Notes under the pieces: model-generated
Databases searched by the model: none
What the model was told of the DNA's origin: nothing
Seen by the model: only the letters and a program-made list of their open reading frames with translations
Part shown: one piece after another, positions 12,640-22,789 of the stretch
How the letters are laid out: each line of letters starts with the position of its first letter
Position numbering within the stretch: the first letter of the stretch is position 1
DNA from: Drosophila persimilis
Lineage: Eukaryota; Arthropoda; Insecta; Diptera; Drosophilidae
Direction of reading: 5' to 3'
Assembly (NCBI RefSeq): GCF_003286085.1
Contig: NW_020825368.1
Coordinates: forward strand, 248,001 to 312,000
DNA length: 64,000 nt
Program-made: the position numbers and the translations under genes

Positions 12640-14368
12640 CATGTCCCAGCCTCTTCATGGATGAAGGGATTCAAACGCTGAAGACTGGGGCCTAACTTGG
12701 TGCCTTTACGAACCCTTTCAATATCTTCTTGAGACTCATTTTTCTGTGTTATTTCGACTATTTTTAGAAACGCCTCGTCGTATTCTACGGATGACGGAAT
12801 TTTTCCAAAGTTGAGACTTTTGTCTTTGCATTTTCGGATGAAGCGGAACACGAAAACGAACACTCTTAGCAGTTTGAGGTGTGACGAGTATCCCTCGATT
12901 ACATCCACTAAATAATTTGGCTTGGCCGCGACGGTCAGTCCGACCGATTTCTTCCGACTTTCCATCTGTAGCTCTTCTTCGGAAAGCTCGAAGTGTGGAT
13001 TTCTGGGCCAGCTCTCTTCTTCAAACTTTAAGAACTCTGGTCCACCAAACCAGATCGACTGCACGATTTCCTCTACGTCACAACCTCTCGAAACTATGTC
13101 TGCTGGGTTCTGTTTTGTTGGCACATGCCGCCACGTAGCTTCACTTGACCACTCTTAAATCTCCGCTATTCGGTTCGCAACGAATGTTGACAACGACGAA
13201 GGGTGGGATCTGATCCAATGAAGAGTAACTTCTGAATCTGACCAGAATATCATTTTCTCAATTGGAACCTTGAGCAGTGATTTGATTCGGTGACAAAGGT
13301 CTGCTAGAAGGTGAGCGGCACATAACTCAAGCCTTGGGAGCGTTTTCGTCTTGAGTGGCGCTACTTTCGACTTTGCAGTCAACAAGGAGACCTTGAAACC
13401 TTCTGCAGTCTTTCTACGGATATAGACGCAGGCTCCATAAGCTCTCATGGATGCGTCGGCAAAGGCATGTACTTGAATCGGTGACATGGGATCAGTATGC
13501 AAAAATCGAGGTATGGTAATCTTCTCCAACTGACCCAAGGATTCTTTTAATAAGTTCCATGCTGTTTCCAAGTTCATTGGAATTGACTCATCCCAATCTA
13601 GCTTGCTAAGCCAAAGCTCCTGCAGTAGGATCCTTCCCTTAATTACTAAAGGACTTAACAAGCCAAGGGGGTCAAACAGCTTTGATGTCACCGATAATAT
13701 GTTCCGTTTTGTCGCTCGGAGACCCATAACTGACGTGTCAATTTGGAACTTAAAGACGTCTTCGTGTGGCAGCCATGAAATTCCTAACGCTTTAGATGAC
13801 TCTGAGTCCGAGATCGTTATCGGTTTAACTGTGCTCTCGGATGCGGTGACCTCAGGTGAGTTCGAAAACCATTTAGCCAATTCAAACCCAGCGGTTTGAA
13901 GAACCTGAGCCACATCAGACTTAATTGTCTTTAACTCCTCTACGCAACCAGCACTAGTCAACATGTCATCGACATAGAAGTCGGAGTCAATAACTTCAGC
14001 AGCTTTAGGGAATGAGAGTTTTGCAGACTCACTCAACCTCTTCAAACACCGAATAGCCAAAAATGGGGCTGGTCCAGTCCCATATGTTACGGTGTTGAGC
14101 TGGTATATTCTCAAGGACTCAGACGGGTCTCTTCTCCACACTATGAGCTGGAATTGTCTTTCCGCATCAGCGACCCAGACTTGGCGATACATCTTCTTGA
14201 CATCGGCTGTCAAGGCGTACCTGTGTAATCTGAATCGGAGAAATCTCGATTACAGCTCATCCTGTATCGTAGGACCGACCATCAATATGTCGTTCAAGGC
14301 CACCTGAGAGGACGTTTTACAAGACGCATCGAAAACGACGCGGAGCTTGGTCGACGTGCTTTGGGGCC
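12640..14368 (-). pseudogene. pol: BEL-A unit 3 RT, RNase H and truncated integrase
   Basis: The pol part of the 5'-most unit. RT (open from 14213) carries TADVKKMYRQV and FYVDDML. RNase H motifs AFADAS, PRLELCA, FWSDSE and NPADIVSRG are present. An in-frame TAA near 13157 replaces a Gln codon that is intact in unit 1, and a second stop lies near 14250 just before the RT core. Integrase is cut after its first few dozen residues, where the LINE fragment begins (12640). No functional pol can come from this unit. Confidence 0.85.
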
Positions 14369-16540
14369 TCAACACACACTGATGTGGAATGAAATAATGT
14401 GGAATTTGGGGATTGTGTTGTCTGTGTTAGACATGTGACCCAAGGAGAGATTCTGTAACTCGGGGTCACGAGACAATCTTTTTTCAAGCGATAAAAACCG
14501 CCGTTTAGCCACTTCAAAGGAGTTGCCTAAGATACTGGGATCTGATTTGAACGGCAGTCTTACTTCAAACCGACCTGGAGGCACGACCTGAGTAGTCCTT
14601 CTATAAGGCTTTTCACATAACTTGTGTTCAGGAGATAAAGACTTTTTAGAAGACGGCAATTCTTCCAGTGACCAAAACTTTTGTAATGTGTTGTCGATGT
14701 GTATCACTGACTCTTCTCGACAACTCAAACAATTCCTCGCTTCTTGGGTGGCAGTCAGCTTTGGAGTGTATCTGCCCGAAACAAACCAGCCGAGAAGCGT
14801 TTTTTGCAGAGTTGGATAGTCAGGACCTTGTCGAATCTGACCAACAGATAAAAGTTCGAAAAATGTTTCTGCACCTATCAACATATCTATCTTCTGTGGC
14901 TTGAAGAAATATGGGTCTGCAAGTGGTAAGTTCTTCGGGATTTTCCAGTCACTCACGTTAAGTGTTTGATCAGGGTGATACCCCGAAATGGACTTTAGAA
15001 TCCAGAAATCAACCGAAAACTCACTACCAGTAATTCGCGACTTCACCACCGTGTGTATCTTTTTCTTGACTTGTGAATTGGATTCACCAATACCAAGCAA
15101 GTTGATACACGACTCCTCCCTACGGATCTGTAAGCGCTGTGCTAAGTCCTCAGTTATAAAATTGGTTTGAGACCCCGAGTCAAGCAGAGCTCGGGCCAAA
15201 ACATGTTCACCATTATTTGTTCGGACGCTTACGATCGACGTAGCCAGAATAACTCTATCCATAGCTGTCGCATGGAGAGCATGCGAAGTGGAAGGTTGAT
15301 TCTGATTGGGAGGAGGAGAAGAATTCTCTGGGGGTGATGGTAACGCTAGACTTTTATTCGCCACTGTGTACCTATGCAATAAGGTATGGTGTGAGCAGCC
15401 ACACACTCGACACTTCTTAGCTTTGCATCGTACTACAGAGTGGCCTGGCTGCAGACAATTGATGCACAAGGATGCAGTTTTTGCGAATTCGAACCTTTGC
15501 ATTACTGCTAGCCGACCAAATGGACTGCAATCTGTCAACAAATGGCCTTTCGCATTGCAGTAGCTGCATTGTTGATTTTTAGTATTCGCGGTGGAACACG
15601 CGAATGAGCTCCGATTATGCGGCTTGCTTGGCACAACTTTCTGCTCCTGCTTTGGTTTGTCCGAATTTTCGGCCGAAAGATGCTGATGTCTGCGATTAAG
15701 CAACTTTTCACAGTCCGTCCAAAGTGGCAGTTTGTCATAATCGAGCTGTTCTTCCCATTTCTCTTTGGTCACCGGATCGACTCTGCTCAAGACGAGATGA
15801 ATAATCATCGCATTCGAGATCTTTTTATCATCGCCTATCGACAACAACGAACCATATATGGATGAGGCGGTATCGATAAGGTTCCTTAAGGACGATGCTG
15901 ATTGCTGGGTCATTTTGGGAAGATTAAATAGAGCATCAATGTGATTTTTAAAGATCAGACAATCATTATCGTAGACCCGTTTTAAGCTAGCCATTGCTTT
16001 CTCGTAGTTGGTCTCGGTTACTTGGAAAGCCCTAACTGTTCCCAACGCTTCACCGGAGAGACACGAAAGCAAATGGTTGAACTTTTCGATAATTGGAATG
16101 CTTTGGTCATTATGAACTAGAGTCTCAAATAAACCTATGAAGTTTTTAAAGTCCGAATAGTTGCCGCTGAACTGCGGCAGAGCTAACTTCGGAAGGCGAG
16201 CACGAGTTGGGCCACCATAAGCTGGTACTGCCTGTATTGTCTCATCAGCTGTTTTTAATGCGCAAATGAGAGACATTAATTTTGCCTTTGTGACAATTGA
16301 GAGTTCTTCCAACTCGACTCCAAATTCATCGTCAATGTCTATATCTTCAATCTTCTCTTGAAGTTCGCGTGCCGTGTCAATGCTACGCATCAGCGTTTCG
16401 AGTCTGCACTCGAGATCCGTCAATACCAGCGGAATATCCCCCGCTTCTAAACGGTCCGCTAATAAACGAATGCCTTTGACACGGCAACTGCGCTTTTTCT
16501 TCAGCTCTTCAAGGACGATATTGTTGGCTTTTGAGGTCAT
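14369..16540 (-). CDS. gag-pro: BEL-A gag-protease polyprotein, full N-terminus
   Basis: This is the only copy in BEL-A with the complete gag start. I place the start at the ATG at 16540 (MTSKANN); the frame opens a few codons earlier without an ATG. Order: coiled basic N-terminus, DUF1759-like capsid region (LALPQFSGNYSDFKNF), Cys/His knuckles from about residue 325 (CSYCNAKGHLLTDC, CINCLQPGHSVVRC), aspartic protease at about residue 452 (LLDSGSQTNFI), then the protease-RT linker. The frame ends near 14369, where small deletions around 14445 put RT out of frame. It could make Gag and protease but not the full polyprotein. It lies directly after the leader and 5' LTR. Confidence 0.8.
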   Translation of the reverse strand: MTSKANNIVLEELKKKRSCRVKGIRLLADRLEAGDIPLVLTDLECRLETLMRSIDTARELQEKIEDIDIDDEFGVELEELSIVTKAKLMSLICALKTADETIQAVPAYGGPTRARLPKLALPQFSGNYSDFKNFIGLFETLVHNDQSIPIIEKFNHLLSCLSGEALGTVRAFQVTETNYEKAMASLKRVYDNDCLIFKNHIDALFNLPKMTQQSASSLRNLIDTASSIYGSLLSIGDDKKISNAMIIHLVLSRVDPVTKEKWEEQLDYDKLPLWTDCEKLLNRRHQHLSAENSDKPKQEQKVVPSKPHNRSSFACSTANTKNQQCSYCNAKGHLLTDCSPFGRLAVMQRFEFAKTASLCINCLQPGHSVVRCKAKKCRVCGCSHHTLLHRYTVANKSLALPSPPENSSPPPNQNQPSTSHALHATAMDRVILATSIVSVRTNNGEHVLARALLDSGSQTNFITEDLAQRLQIRREESCINLLGIGESNSQVKKKIHTVVKSRITGSEFSVDFWILKSISGYHPDQTLNVSDWKIPKNLPLADPYFFKPQKIDMLIGAETFFELLSVGQIRQGPDYPTLQKTLLGWFVSGRYTPKLTATQEARNCLSCREESVIHIDNTLQKFWSLEELPSSKKSLSPEHKLCEKPYRRTTQVVPPGRFEVRLPFKSDPSILGNSFEVAKRRFLSLEKRLSRDPELQNLSLGHMSNTDNTIPKFHIISFHISVC

Positions 16541-16561
16541 ATTGATTCTCAATACAAGCAA

Positions 16562-17624
16562 CTGAAGGCGAAAGATCGTTTCTAATAATCGTATTTAATG
16601 CCGAGGCACTCAATGAAATAATGGGTAATTGTACCCAAACGAGGTGAAAAACCAATATACCCGAAAAATTTAGGGTAGAGCGTCGCTTGGCTGGCGCGTA
16701 CACGAAAACCACACAAGAATACTAACGAACTGTACTGGTGACAAGCGAAAACGAAAAATTTCACCGCTGCAGTTCTGAAGAATTAATGTTGTGTATGCGT
16801 ATGCACCGACAACGATCGACGCTAAATTGATTTGCGAGGCACGACTTTGTCTTAATTGATAGTTGGATCCTACTGACACCAAACGAATATACCCGACGAA
16901 AACAGGGTAGCGCGTCACTTGGTGTTTGGTTTGGATCAAGCGCGCCAACAAAAGAACAACGATAAGCAACGGTGAAGAGCGAAAGCGAGACGAAAAAATT
17001 CACCGCTGCAGCTGCGTATTGGTATGCGTGCTTGGCCAACGACCCAACTATACATATATTTGACACAACGAAAACGAGAAAGGGGAAAGGGGCGACAGCG
17101 ATTGCAGTAAAAATGAGTTATGTATATGTGTAGTTATTGCGTCCAAGAGGGTTAGATGTACATATGTATGTATATATGTATTAATATATATGCTCAACTC
17201 TAACTACAGCATGCAATCTAGCTCTACTATGTCATACGTATGTGCCAAGAATTGAAAGCGAGGTGCAATTGTTTCAGCACAAGACAATAATTGCGAGTTT
17301 TTTAATCTTTCGTCTTCACTCGAGCTTTCAATTTTTTGCACAAATACCTCTTGGGAAGATAGGAAATTCCAGGTGCTGTACTCTCCTCTTGTATATGTAG
17401 CTGCAGACAGGGTATTGCAAGACCGACGCGGTGATTTTTAGTTTGGTTTGTTTAGTTATTTGCACACACGTCGCGGTCACTTTGGCAATTTAGCTGCAGC
17501 ACATATGCATGTACATGTATGTATGTATGTACAATAGATTTTGGCTATTTATGTATGTATCTTCACTGTGTCACTGTCACTTTTTGCCTTTCCACTTGAA
17601 TTAAAATATACGTTTAAATTGCGA
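16562..17624 (-). other. BEL-A 5' leader with diverged internal subrepeats
   Basis: About 1.06 kb of non-coding leader between the primer site and gag. Two stretches share short blocks about 240 bp apart: TTCACCGCTGCAG at about 16760 and 16998, and ATATACCCGA with GGGTAG nearby at about 16655 and 16890. This suggests an old tandem duplication. Simple TATG/CATA-rich tracts occur near 17155-17195 and 17505-17535. I see no coding potential. Confidence 0.6.
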
Positions 17625-17642
17625 GTCCACCCGGGGGCGCCA
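17625..17642 (-). other. BEL-A tRNA primer binding site
   Basis: On the minus strand TGGCGCCCCCGGGTGGAC begins directly after the 5' LTR end. It starts with TGG, which pairs with a tRNA CCA end, and is followed by a long GC-rich match candidate. I have not identified which tRNA it fits. Confidence 0.75.
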
Positions 17643-17952
17643 TGAAATTTTAGAATAGTTTTTCTAAATAACAATACCGATTTTGGGTGACTGCAATTTT
17701 TTTTTATTGTAATACGACGAAAGAAAAGGGGTGCGTGCGTTCGAATTCAGGAGTTTTTTTTTCGACTTCTTTTCAATATATTCAAACAATTTCTTCTAAG
17801 CCTACCTTACCTACGGTGGCAAAGCGGGGCGAATTCGCCAAGAGCGAGAGAACGAGCTTTTATTGCGCTCCCGCTTTGCCCTAGCCTAACTTACACTAGA
17901 CTTCATGAAATACTATCCTAATAACAATTATTAATATTCAAATGACGCTACA
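17643..17952 (-). repeat. BEL-A 5' LTR
   Basis: 310 bp with TG...CA ends. The partner is 2065-2372. It is followed on the right by the target duplication GTATT and the host C1D flank. Confidence 0.9.
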
Positions 17953-18086
17953 GTATTCAATATCGCTTTCAATTTCCTTATAAAAAATCAACACGAAAAA
18001 AAACAACTTTTTGTCACGAATAACGTATAATAAATTAACTTTTAATTTATGTTCCATTTGTGCAGCCATTTATTTTGTATAAACAA
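17953..18086 (-). other. 3' flank of C1D-like gene, copy 1
   Basis: AT-rich sequence just downstream of the C1D-like stop codon, homologous to 53880-54066. It probably contains the 3' UTR. Copy 2 has about 40 extra bases near 53980-54030 that are absent here. Confidence 0.65.
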
Positions 18087-18308
18087 TTATTTGTCTATTT
18101 TACTATTCCCAACGTCCAAAAGACTCCTTTTGTATTGTTCTTCAGTGACCATAACGCCCCCCATGTCCACAAAACGTGTATGCATTCCAGCAGCAATAAA
18201 TCGCTTGGTAGCTGGCATATCTAAGCGAGGAGCTTCGAGTGAGGTATTTAATTCCTTGCTTCTAGCCAGGATTTCCTTTGCGCGACCCAACTCATGTATT
18301 ATACCATG
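18087..18308 (-). pseudogene. C1D/Rrp47-like gene, last exon, copy 1 (upstream exons lost)
   Basis: A 73-codon terminal exon. It begins right after a splice acceptor (TTTATGGTTTCAG, minus strand) and ends TAA at 18087-18089. The residues after the acceptor (HGIIHELGRAKEIL) and the later KRFIAAG match the second half of the Sas10/Utp3/C1D domain. C1D/Rrp47 proteins are nuclear cofactors of the RNA exosome enzyme Rrp6. Copy 2 shows the matching upstream exon; here the intron is cut off at about 18357 and unrelated sequence follows, so this is a gene fragment. The exon itself has no stop or frameshift and differs from copy 2 at only two residues. The family call rests on the joined exon reading in copy 2. 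Confidence 0.7.
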
Positions 18309-18356
18309 CTGAAACCATAAATTCAATATATTAAGTTATTAAATATACGTTCTAAA

Positions 18357-18730
18357 TAAGTTTTTCGAACGTAAAAATGTAAAAACGTAGTTAATAAACT
18401 ACATGGGGATAGTGGACGTTTTTGCAATGACATGAGCGAGCAGAGGGTACGTTACACGTAACGTAAGAGGGGCAAGTGAATAGAAATACAGACGAATTGT
18501 CAAAAATGACATTACTCTCTCCTTCGCTCTCTCTCTCCCTCTCTCTCTTGCTAAGATCTTTTGGGAGCTCCATGCCAGGAAAAAGGCTGACCATCGGTCT
18601 TTTCCTTCCAAACCACTCCAATGTGCAGACGTACAAACGCACAGCCCCAGGGAAAATGCTGCAACGTGGATCAAAAGAGACCAACACTTATCCGAGCCTA
18701 TTAAAACCATCCGCGGGCATTTTAAGTGGT
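18357..18730. other. Unassigned sequence between C1D fragment and DINE-like repeat
   Basis: Similarity to the other C1D copy ends at about 18356. This stretch has a CT-rich microsatellite (CTCTCTCT, 18510-18550), but I recognise no gene or repeat family in it. The small open frames on both strands look like chance. Confidence 0.5.
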
Positions 18731-19762
18731 AACGAGGGGTAACGTTGTGAGTTGCTGCGGATACCGCAACTCTACATTTACAAGCGATGCTAAGTCAGTA
18801 TGGCTCCCCTCCGGCAGACGCCGCTTATATTGAACGACACGACAAAGAGTGCGCTGCGTAGCCAGTGCAAAATGATTTGTTCCTTTTGGCTATAAAAATG
18901 ATCTCATCTGATCCAGATTCTGCAATCTGATAGATATGGTCATTATCTATGAATCTGCGTTTTTAGTTTTCTCGTATCCTCAATATTGTGGATACAATAG
19001 ATTTTCGTCCTCTGTGGGGGCGGAAGGGGGTGGGGCGAAATTTTGAGATATACGTTTTATAGTGAGATCTAACAGGAGTGCGGATACTAAATTTGGTTAC
19101 TCTGGCGTTAATAGTCTTTGAGATTTGTGAATATCCCCAGATTTTCGTCCTTTGCGGGGCGGAAGGGGGTGTGGCAAAATTTTGTGGAGTGTGGATACCA
19201 AATTTGGTTGCTCTAGCTCTTATAGGTTCTGAGATCCTTGAACTCATATTTTGCAATTGGCAAAACCGACCATGAAACCTGTGTGTTAGAGAGAGACAGA
19301 GCGAGAAAGAATTAAATTGTTTTCTTGATTCTGGCTATAATAATTATACGATCTAGTTGAGATTTTACACTCTAGAACATATAGTCATCCTCTACGATTC
19401 TGCGTTTTCGGTTTTATCGTATCTTTAAAAATGTGTATGCCACAGATTTTCGTTCTTTGTGGGGGCGGAAGTGGGCGGGGCGAAGTTTTGAAATATACTT
19501 GTAGCAGTGACTTAGCATTGAAGTCCGGATATAAAATTTCGTTGTTCTAGCTCTTATAGTCTTTGAGCACTATGCGCTGGTAGGGACGAACAGACGGACG
19601 GACGGACTTACGGACAGGCCTCAATCGACTCAGCTATTGATGCTGATCAAGAATATATCTACTTTATGTGGTCGGAAACGATTCCTTCTGGACGTTACAC
19701 ACATCCAATTTTACCACATATCTAATATACCCCAATACTCATTTTGAGTATCGGGTATAAAA
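18731..19762 (-). repeat. DINE-1/mini-me-like repeat, minus orientation
   Basis: About 1.03 kb. On the minus strand it begins at TTTATACCCGATACTCA, continues through the conserved block around CAGAAGGAATCGTTTCC and the GTCC/GTCY microsatellite (plus strand about 19588-19620), and ends in the hairpin GAGTTGC...GCAACTC and CCCCTCGTT. It resembles 31154-32103 and 56287-57468 along its length. Such elements are non-autonomous and non-coding. The exact family name is uncertain. Confidence 0.65.
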
Positions 19763-21964
19763 AGGAAATAAATTCCAGTGAAAGCAATTAGAATCAGTGC
19801 CAATACATCTTTATACGGTGAGTGCACAAGTAGTGGAAAAAGTCAGGTTAAAATGTGTGCACTTTTTCCTAACGTAGGGCATATGCTTTTTTGCAAAGCT
19901 TGAATGTGGCCCTGATAATAGTGAACCAGACTTACAGGGCAAGGGTCCCCGATTTAAGTTGTGAAGAAAGCGCAGAGAACGAGACACCAGCGAAAACGGA
20001 GGGTCCACGAACCTTAGCGACGGCGGTCCCACGGTTCTATCGTAGTATTGGGCCTTATCTACCGCAGCGGCGTCTACGTCTGTTCCTGCACGCATCACGC
20101 CAAGAAAGAAAATTCTTTGGGCGAAAACCACATGTACAAATACCCTAACATCATACGGCAAAAGGTTCTAAAGCAAGTGCCGCTTTAACAAAACAAAAAC
20201 AAATCTTCCCGATCGACAGCAGCTGAGGAAAACTCCGACTAAGAAATCTGAGGGTATCGAGAGTAGCTACTGTAGTCAACTCGACAACGGAAGCCTACTT
20301 CCATTTTTGGTTTTTCTCTTTTTTGTGTCTTGGCTAAGCCAAACGAAAGTAACGTAACAAGAAAATCAGGGAAAGCAGCACGCAAAGAGTAAAATCTAAA
20401 CAAATGCAACTAATGGCTTAATCGCGCAAGTTGATTCAGATTTAGTACGATCAGTGGTGCCTCGTGTAAATAATCAATTTTATTGACATAGAGCCTAAAC
20501 GGAGAACACATCGAACCTCATCGCAACGACGAAGGCCTTCGGCGGACATAACGAGTGAGTGCATACACAACAATAAGACATGTAAGCTATCTGTATATTA
20601 AATCGGTTATTTATATGATTGCCACCAAACGTAACATTATTGAAAATTAGCGTGAAAACAAAAAGAAAAACAAAAACAAACGTAAAGATCAAGAATAGAA
20701 GAGAGGAAGAATAAGAAGGAGATAAGAATTCAGAATTGGTACGAATAATCAGCACTGCAATGCCAGTAGTAGTTAGTCAATTCCGTTTTCTGCGCATATT
20801 CGTATAAAGCCGATATAGCGCTTAGGCTAGGCATAAGCAAGAAGCAAAAAGTTGGATTTGTTTTGATCTTTTTCTCTTACAAATGTAGTTTACGATGATG
20901 TGCATATGAATAGCACTTATGAAACGAAATGTATGAAATATTGGAATTTATAATGTTAGAATAAATAAATATTTAAAATGGAGTAATAACGTGTGTTAGG
21001 TTTTCCATGATGGGTTAGAAGAGGATAATTACCGTGTTGTAACCGCTTAGGGATTTTCCCATAACCATTGCCATTGGAAAATCATTGGTAGGGTGGGGAT
21101 AGAGGCAAGAGCGTTACCATAACATCTAGGTAATTGCAAGCGGTCTCTTCTTTCAAGGTGTTTTTGTCGTGCTGCATGTAGAGTCAGGCAGGCTCTACGG
21201 GACGCGTCAAAAATCCGATTTTCTTTCTATAAAAATGTTATTTCGTTTCTATACAACTCTAGTTTCTTTCAAATCTTCAATTAAGTAGGGATTTGTCGTT
21301 GGTTCAGTTTACATTGAAGAATCTTTCTTTCGGTGCTAGAACGATCGAAAAAAAAACAACAACAGCATAGAAGGAATCTCGAATCGAGGCGTACAGCCAC
21401 GATATCGACCGCTGTGATGTTAGTTGTGGAGTAAAAATTGTATCTACTATCAAAAATTCAACTTTTCGTGGCAGCTTAATTCAAAATAAAATAAAATATG
21501 GTGAAGGAATTTATGTCAACCTGGCTGAGTCCTGTAAATATGTTGGTATTATTCCTCTGGAAGAAAGCCTTTGGAATCCTGCATTACACGCGTCATAGCC
21601 TTTATGACAAGTCCGACTCACTTTTCCCCTATTTTCTCTGTTCAAAGGCTTCGAAATTAGCGCTAGATGACTGAAGTATTCGCTTAGTTAAATAGCCTAG
21701 TAATGGCAATTACTCTAAGCCCTTTCATCAGCGAAGTGGTTTTGAAAGCCTTTGACCCCTCTTTATAGTACTGACGAAGCTTAGACCCCTCACTATCCCC
21801 AACGAACCCTACGGAAAACTTACAAAATCTAACCAACAAATTAATCAAATAAAACAAAAATTATTCGTGAAGCAATTCGAGACAGGGAAATGAACTGGCA
21901 GGTCCACCAACCGGCCGCAAAGGTCCAGCCTTGAATACAACTGTTACTCATAGCCCAGCTATGA
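19763..21964 (+). other. Probable 5' region of the Gypsy-like element, no clear gene
   Basis: A 2.2-kb stretch without a convincing coding region. It precedes the Gypsy gag in the same orientation, so it probably includes the element's 5' LTR and leader. A TGG-initial candidate primer site (TGGTGCCTCGTGTAAAT, about 20455) is visible, but I could not find a second LTR to confirm a boundary. It includes A-rich tracts and short open frames on both strands that I do not support as genes. Confidence 0.4.
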
Positions 21965-22789
21965 CCAGTAGTATTAATACCACGCGAAAAGCATGCAAGA
22001 TCCGGTTTGGTAAATTCTTCGAACAGTTCCAATAGATCTCCGATCCAGAACCGTTTGGATTGTGAGCAGATACTTAGTATGATGGAAAATTTAATAGACA
22101 GAAGGTTTGCTACCTTACAGGTACAAACCAATTTAGAGGGAAACGAACAATTTGTAAATTTGAGAAATCACAGTTTAGTTGGAAGTGCGCAGTCCCCAAT
22201 AGGGAGAGTACAGTCTACGACACGATCGCAAGCGAATACCGGGGGGGTCCTGCGTCCTGAGAAAGTAGCACAAATTGTCCAAAGTTGGAACTTAAAGTTT
22301 GATGGTTCAATCAAAGATCCCACAGTGCAAGAGTTTTTTTATCGACTCCGAGCACTGACGGAGGATAGCTTGAACAACGATTTCAGTTGTTTATGCAAGA
22401 ATTTGCGCATCGTCTTATGTGGAAAAGCCAGAGAGTGGTATTGGCGCTATCGGAAAGAGATTGGTAGTGTAGAATGGGAAGAGTTTTGCGAAGCTCTAAA
22501 GAGTCAATATCACGATCACAAGGATGATGATATCATTATGGAAGAAGTTCGAGCGAGGAAGCAAAAAGAGGTCGAACTGTTCGATGTATTTTACGACGAC
22601 ATAGTGACTCTTGTGTCTCGAATGATTATTCCTCTAGATGAGTATAGGTTAATACAGCAATTAAAAAGAAATTTAGTACCCGAGTTGCGTCAGGCTCTAT
22701 TGTATGTAACTGTATCATCAGTAGCGCATCTAAGGCAGCTAGTGCACATGCTAGAGAATCGTACCACGAACACTATGAAAACTATCTAA
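21965..22789 (+). pseudogene. gag: Ty3/Gypsy-like gag (Osvaldo-type style)
   Basis: The open frame spans 21965-22789 with no ATG near its start, so the true N-terminus is undefined or lost. The central part (WNLKFDGS, VQEFFYRLRALT, AREWYWRYR, LIQQLKRNLVPELR) has the retrotransposon gag capsid pattern seen in Gypsy elements of the Osvaldo/Ulysses kind. A Cys-His knuckle is not evident in this frame. It is followed by protease and RT relics in the same orientation. The clade call is tentative. Confidence 0.65.

Larger units (their letters stand above)
2065..17952 (-). mobile_element. BEL-A: BEL/Pao LTR retrotransposon with triplicated interior
   Basis: A complete LTR-to-LTR insertion flanked by GTATT at 2060-2064 and 17953-17957, the 5-bp duplication usual for BEL/Pao. 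The empty site is visible at 53880-53884. The transcription order is right to left: LTR, primer site, leader, gag, protease, RT, RNase H, integrase, LTR. The interior is about three times normal: unit 3 (12640-16561), unit 2 (8531-11361) and unit 1 (2373-7251), separated by two copies of a plus-strand LINE fragment. The period is 4110 bp. The two LTRs differ mainly by one substitution and homopolymer length, so the insertion is young, yet all coding units carry breaks. Confidence 0.9.

Noticed and set aside
17150..17540. TATG/CATA-rich stretches considered as satellite DNA
   Set aside because: They are short simple-sequence tracts within the BEL-A leader, without a higher-order array.
19811..20161. 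116-codon minus-strand open frame
   Set aside because: No recognisable motif, and it overlaps an equally long plus-strand frame. The context is the probable Gypsy 5' region.
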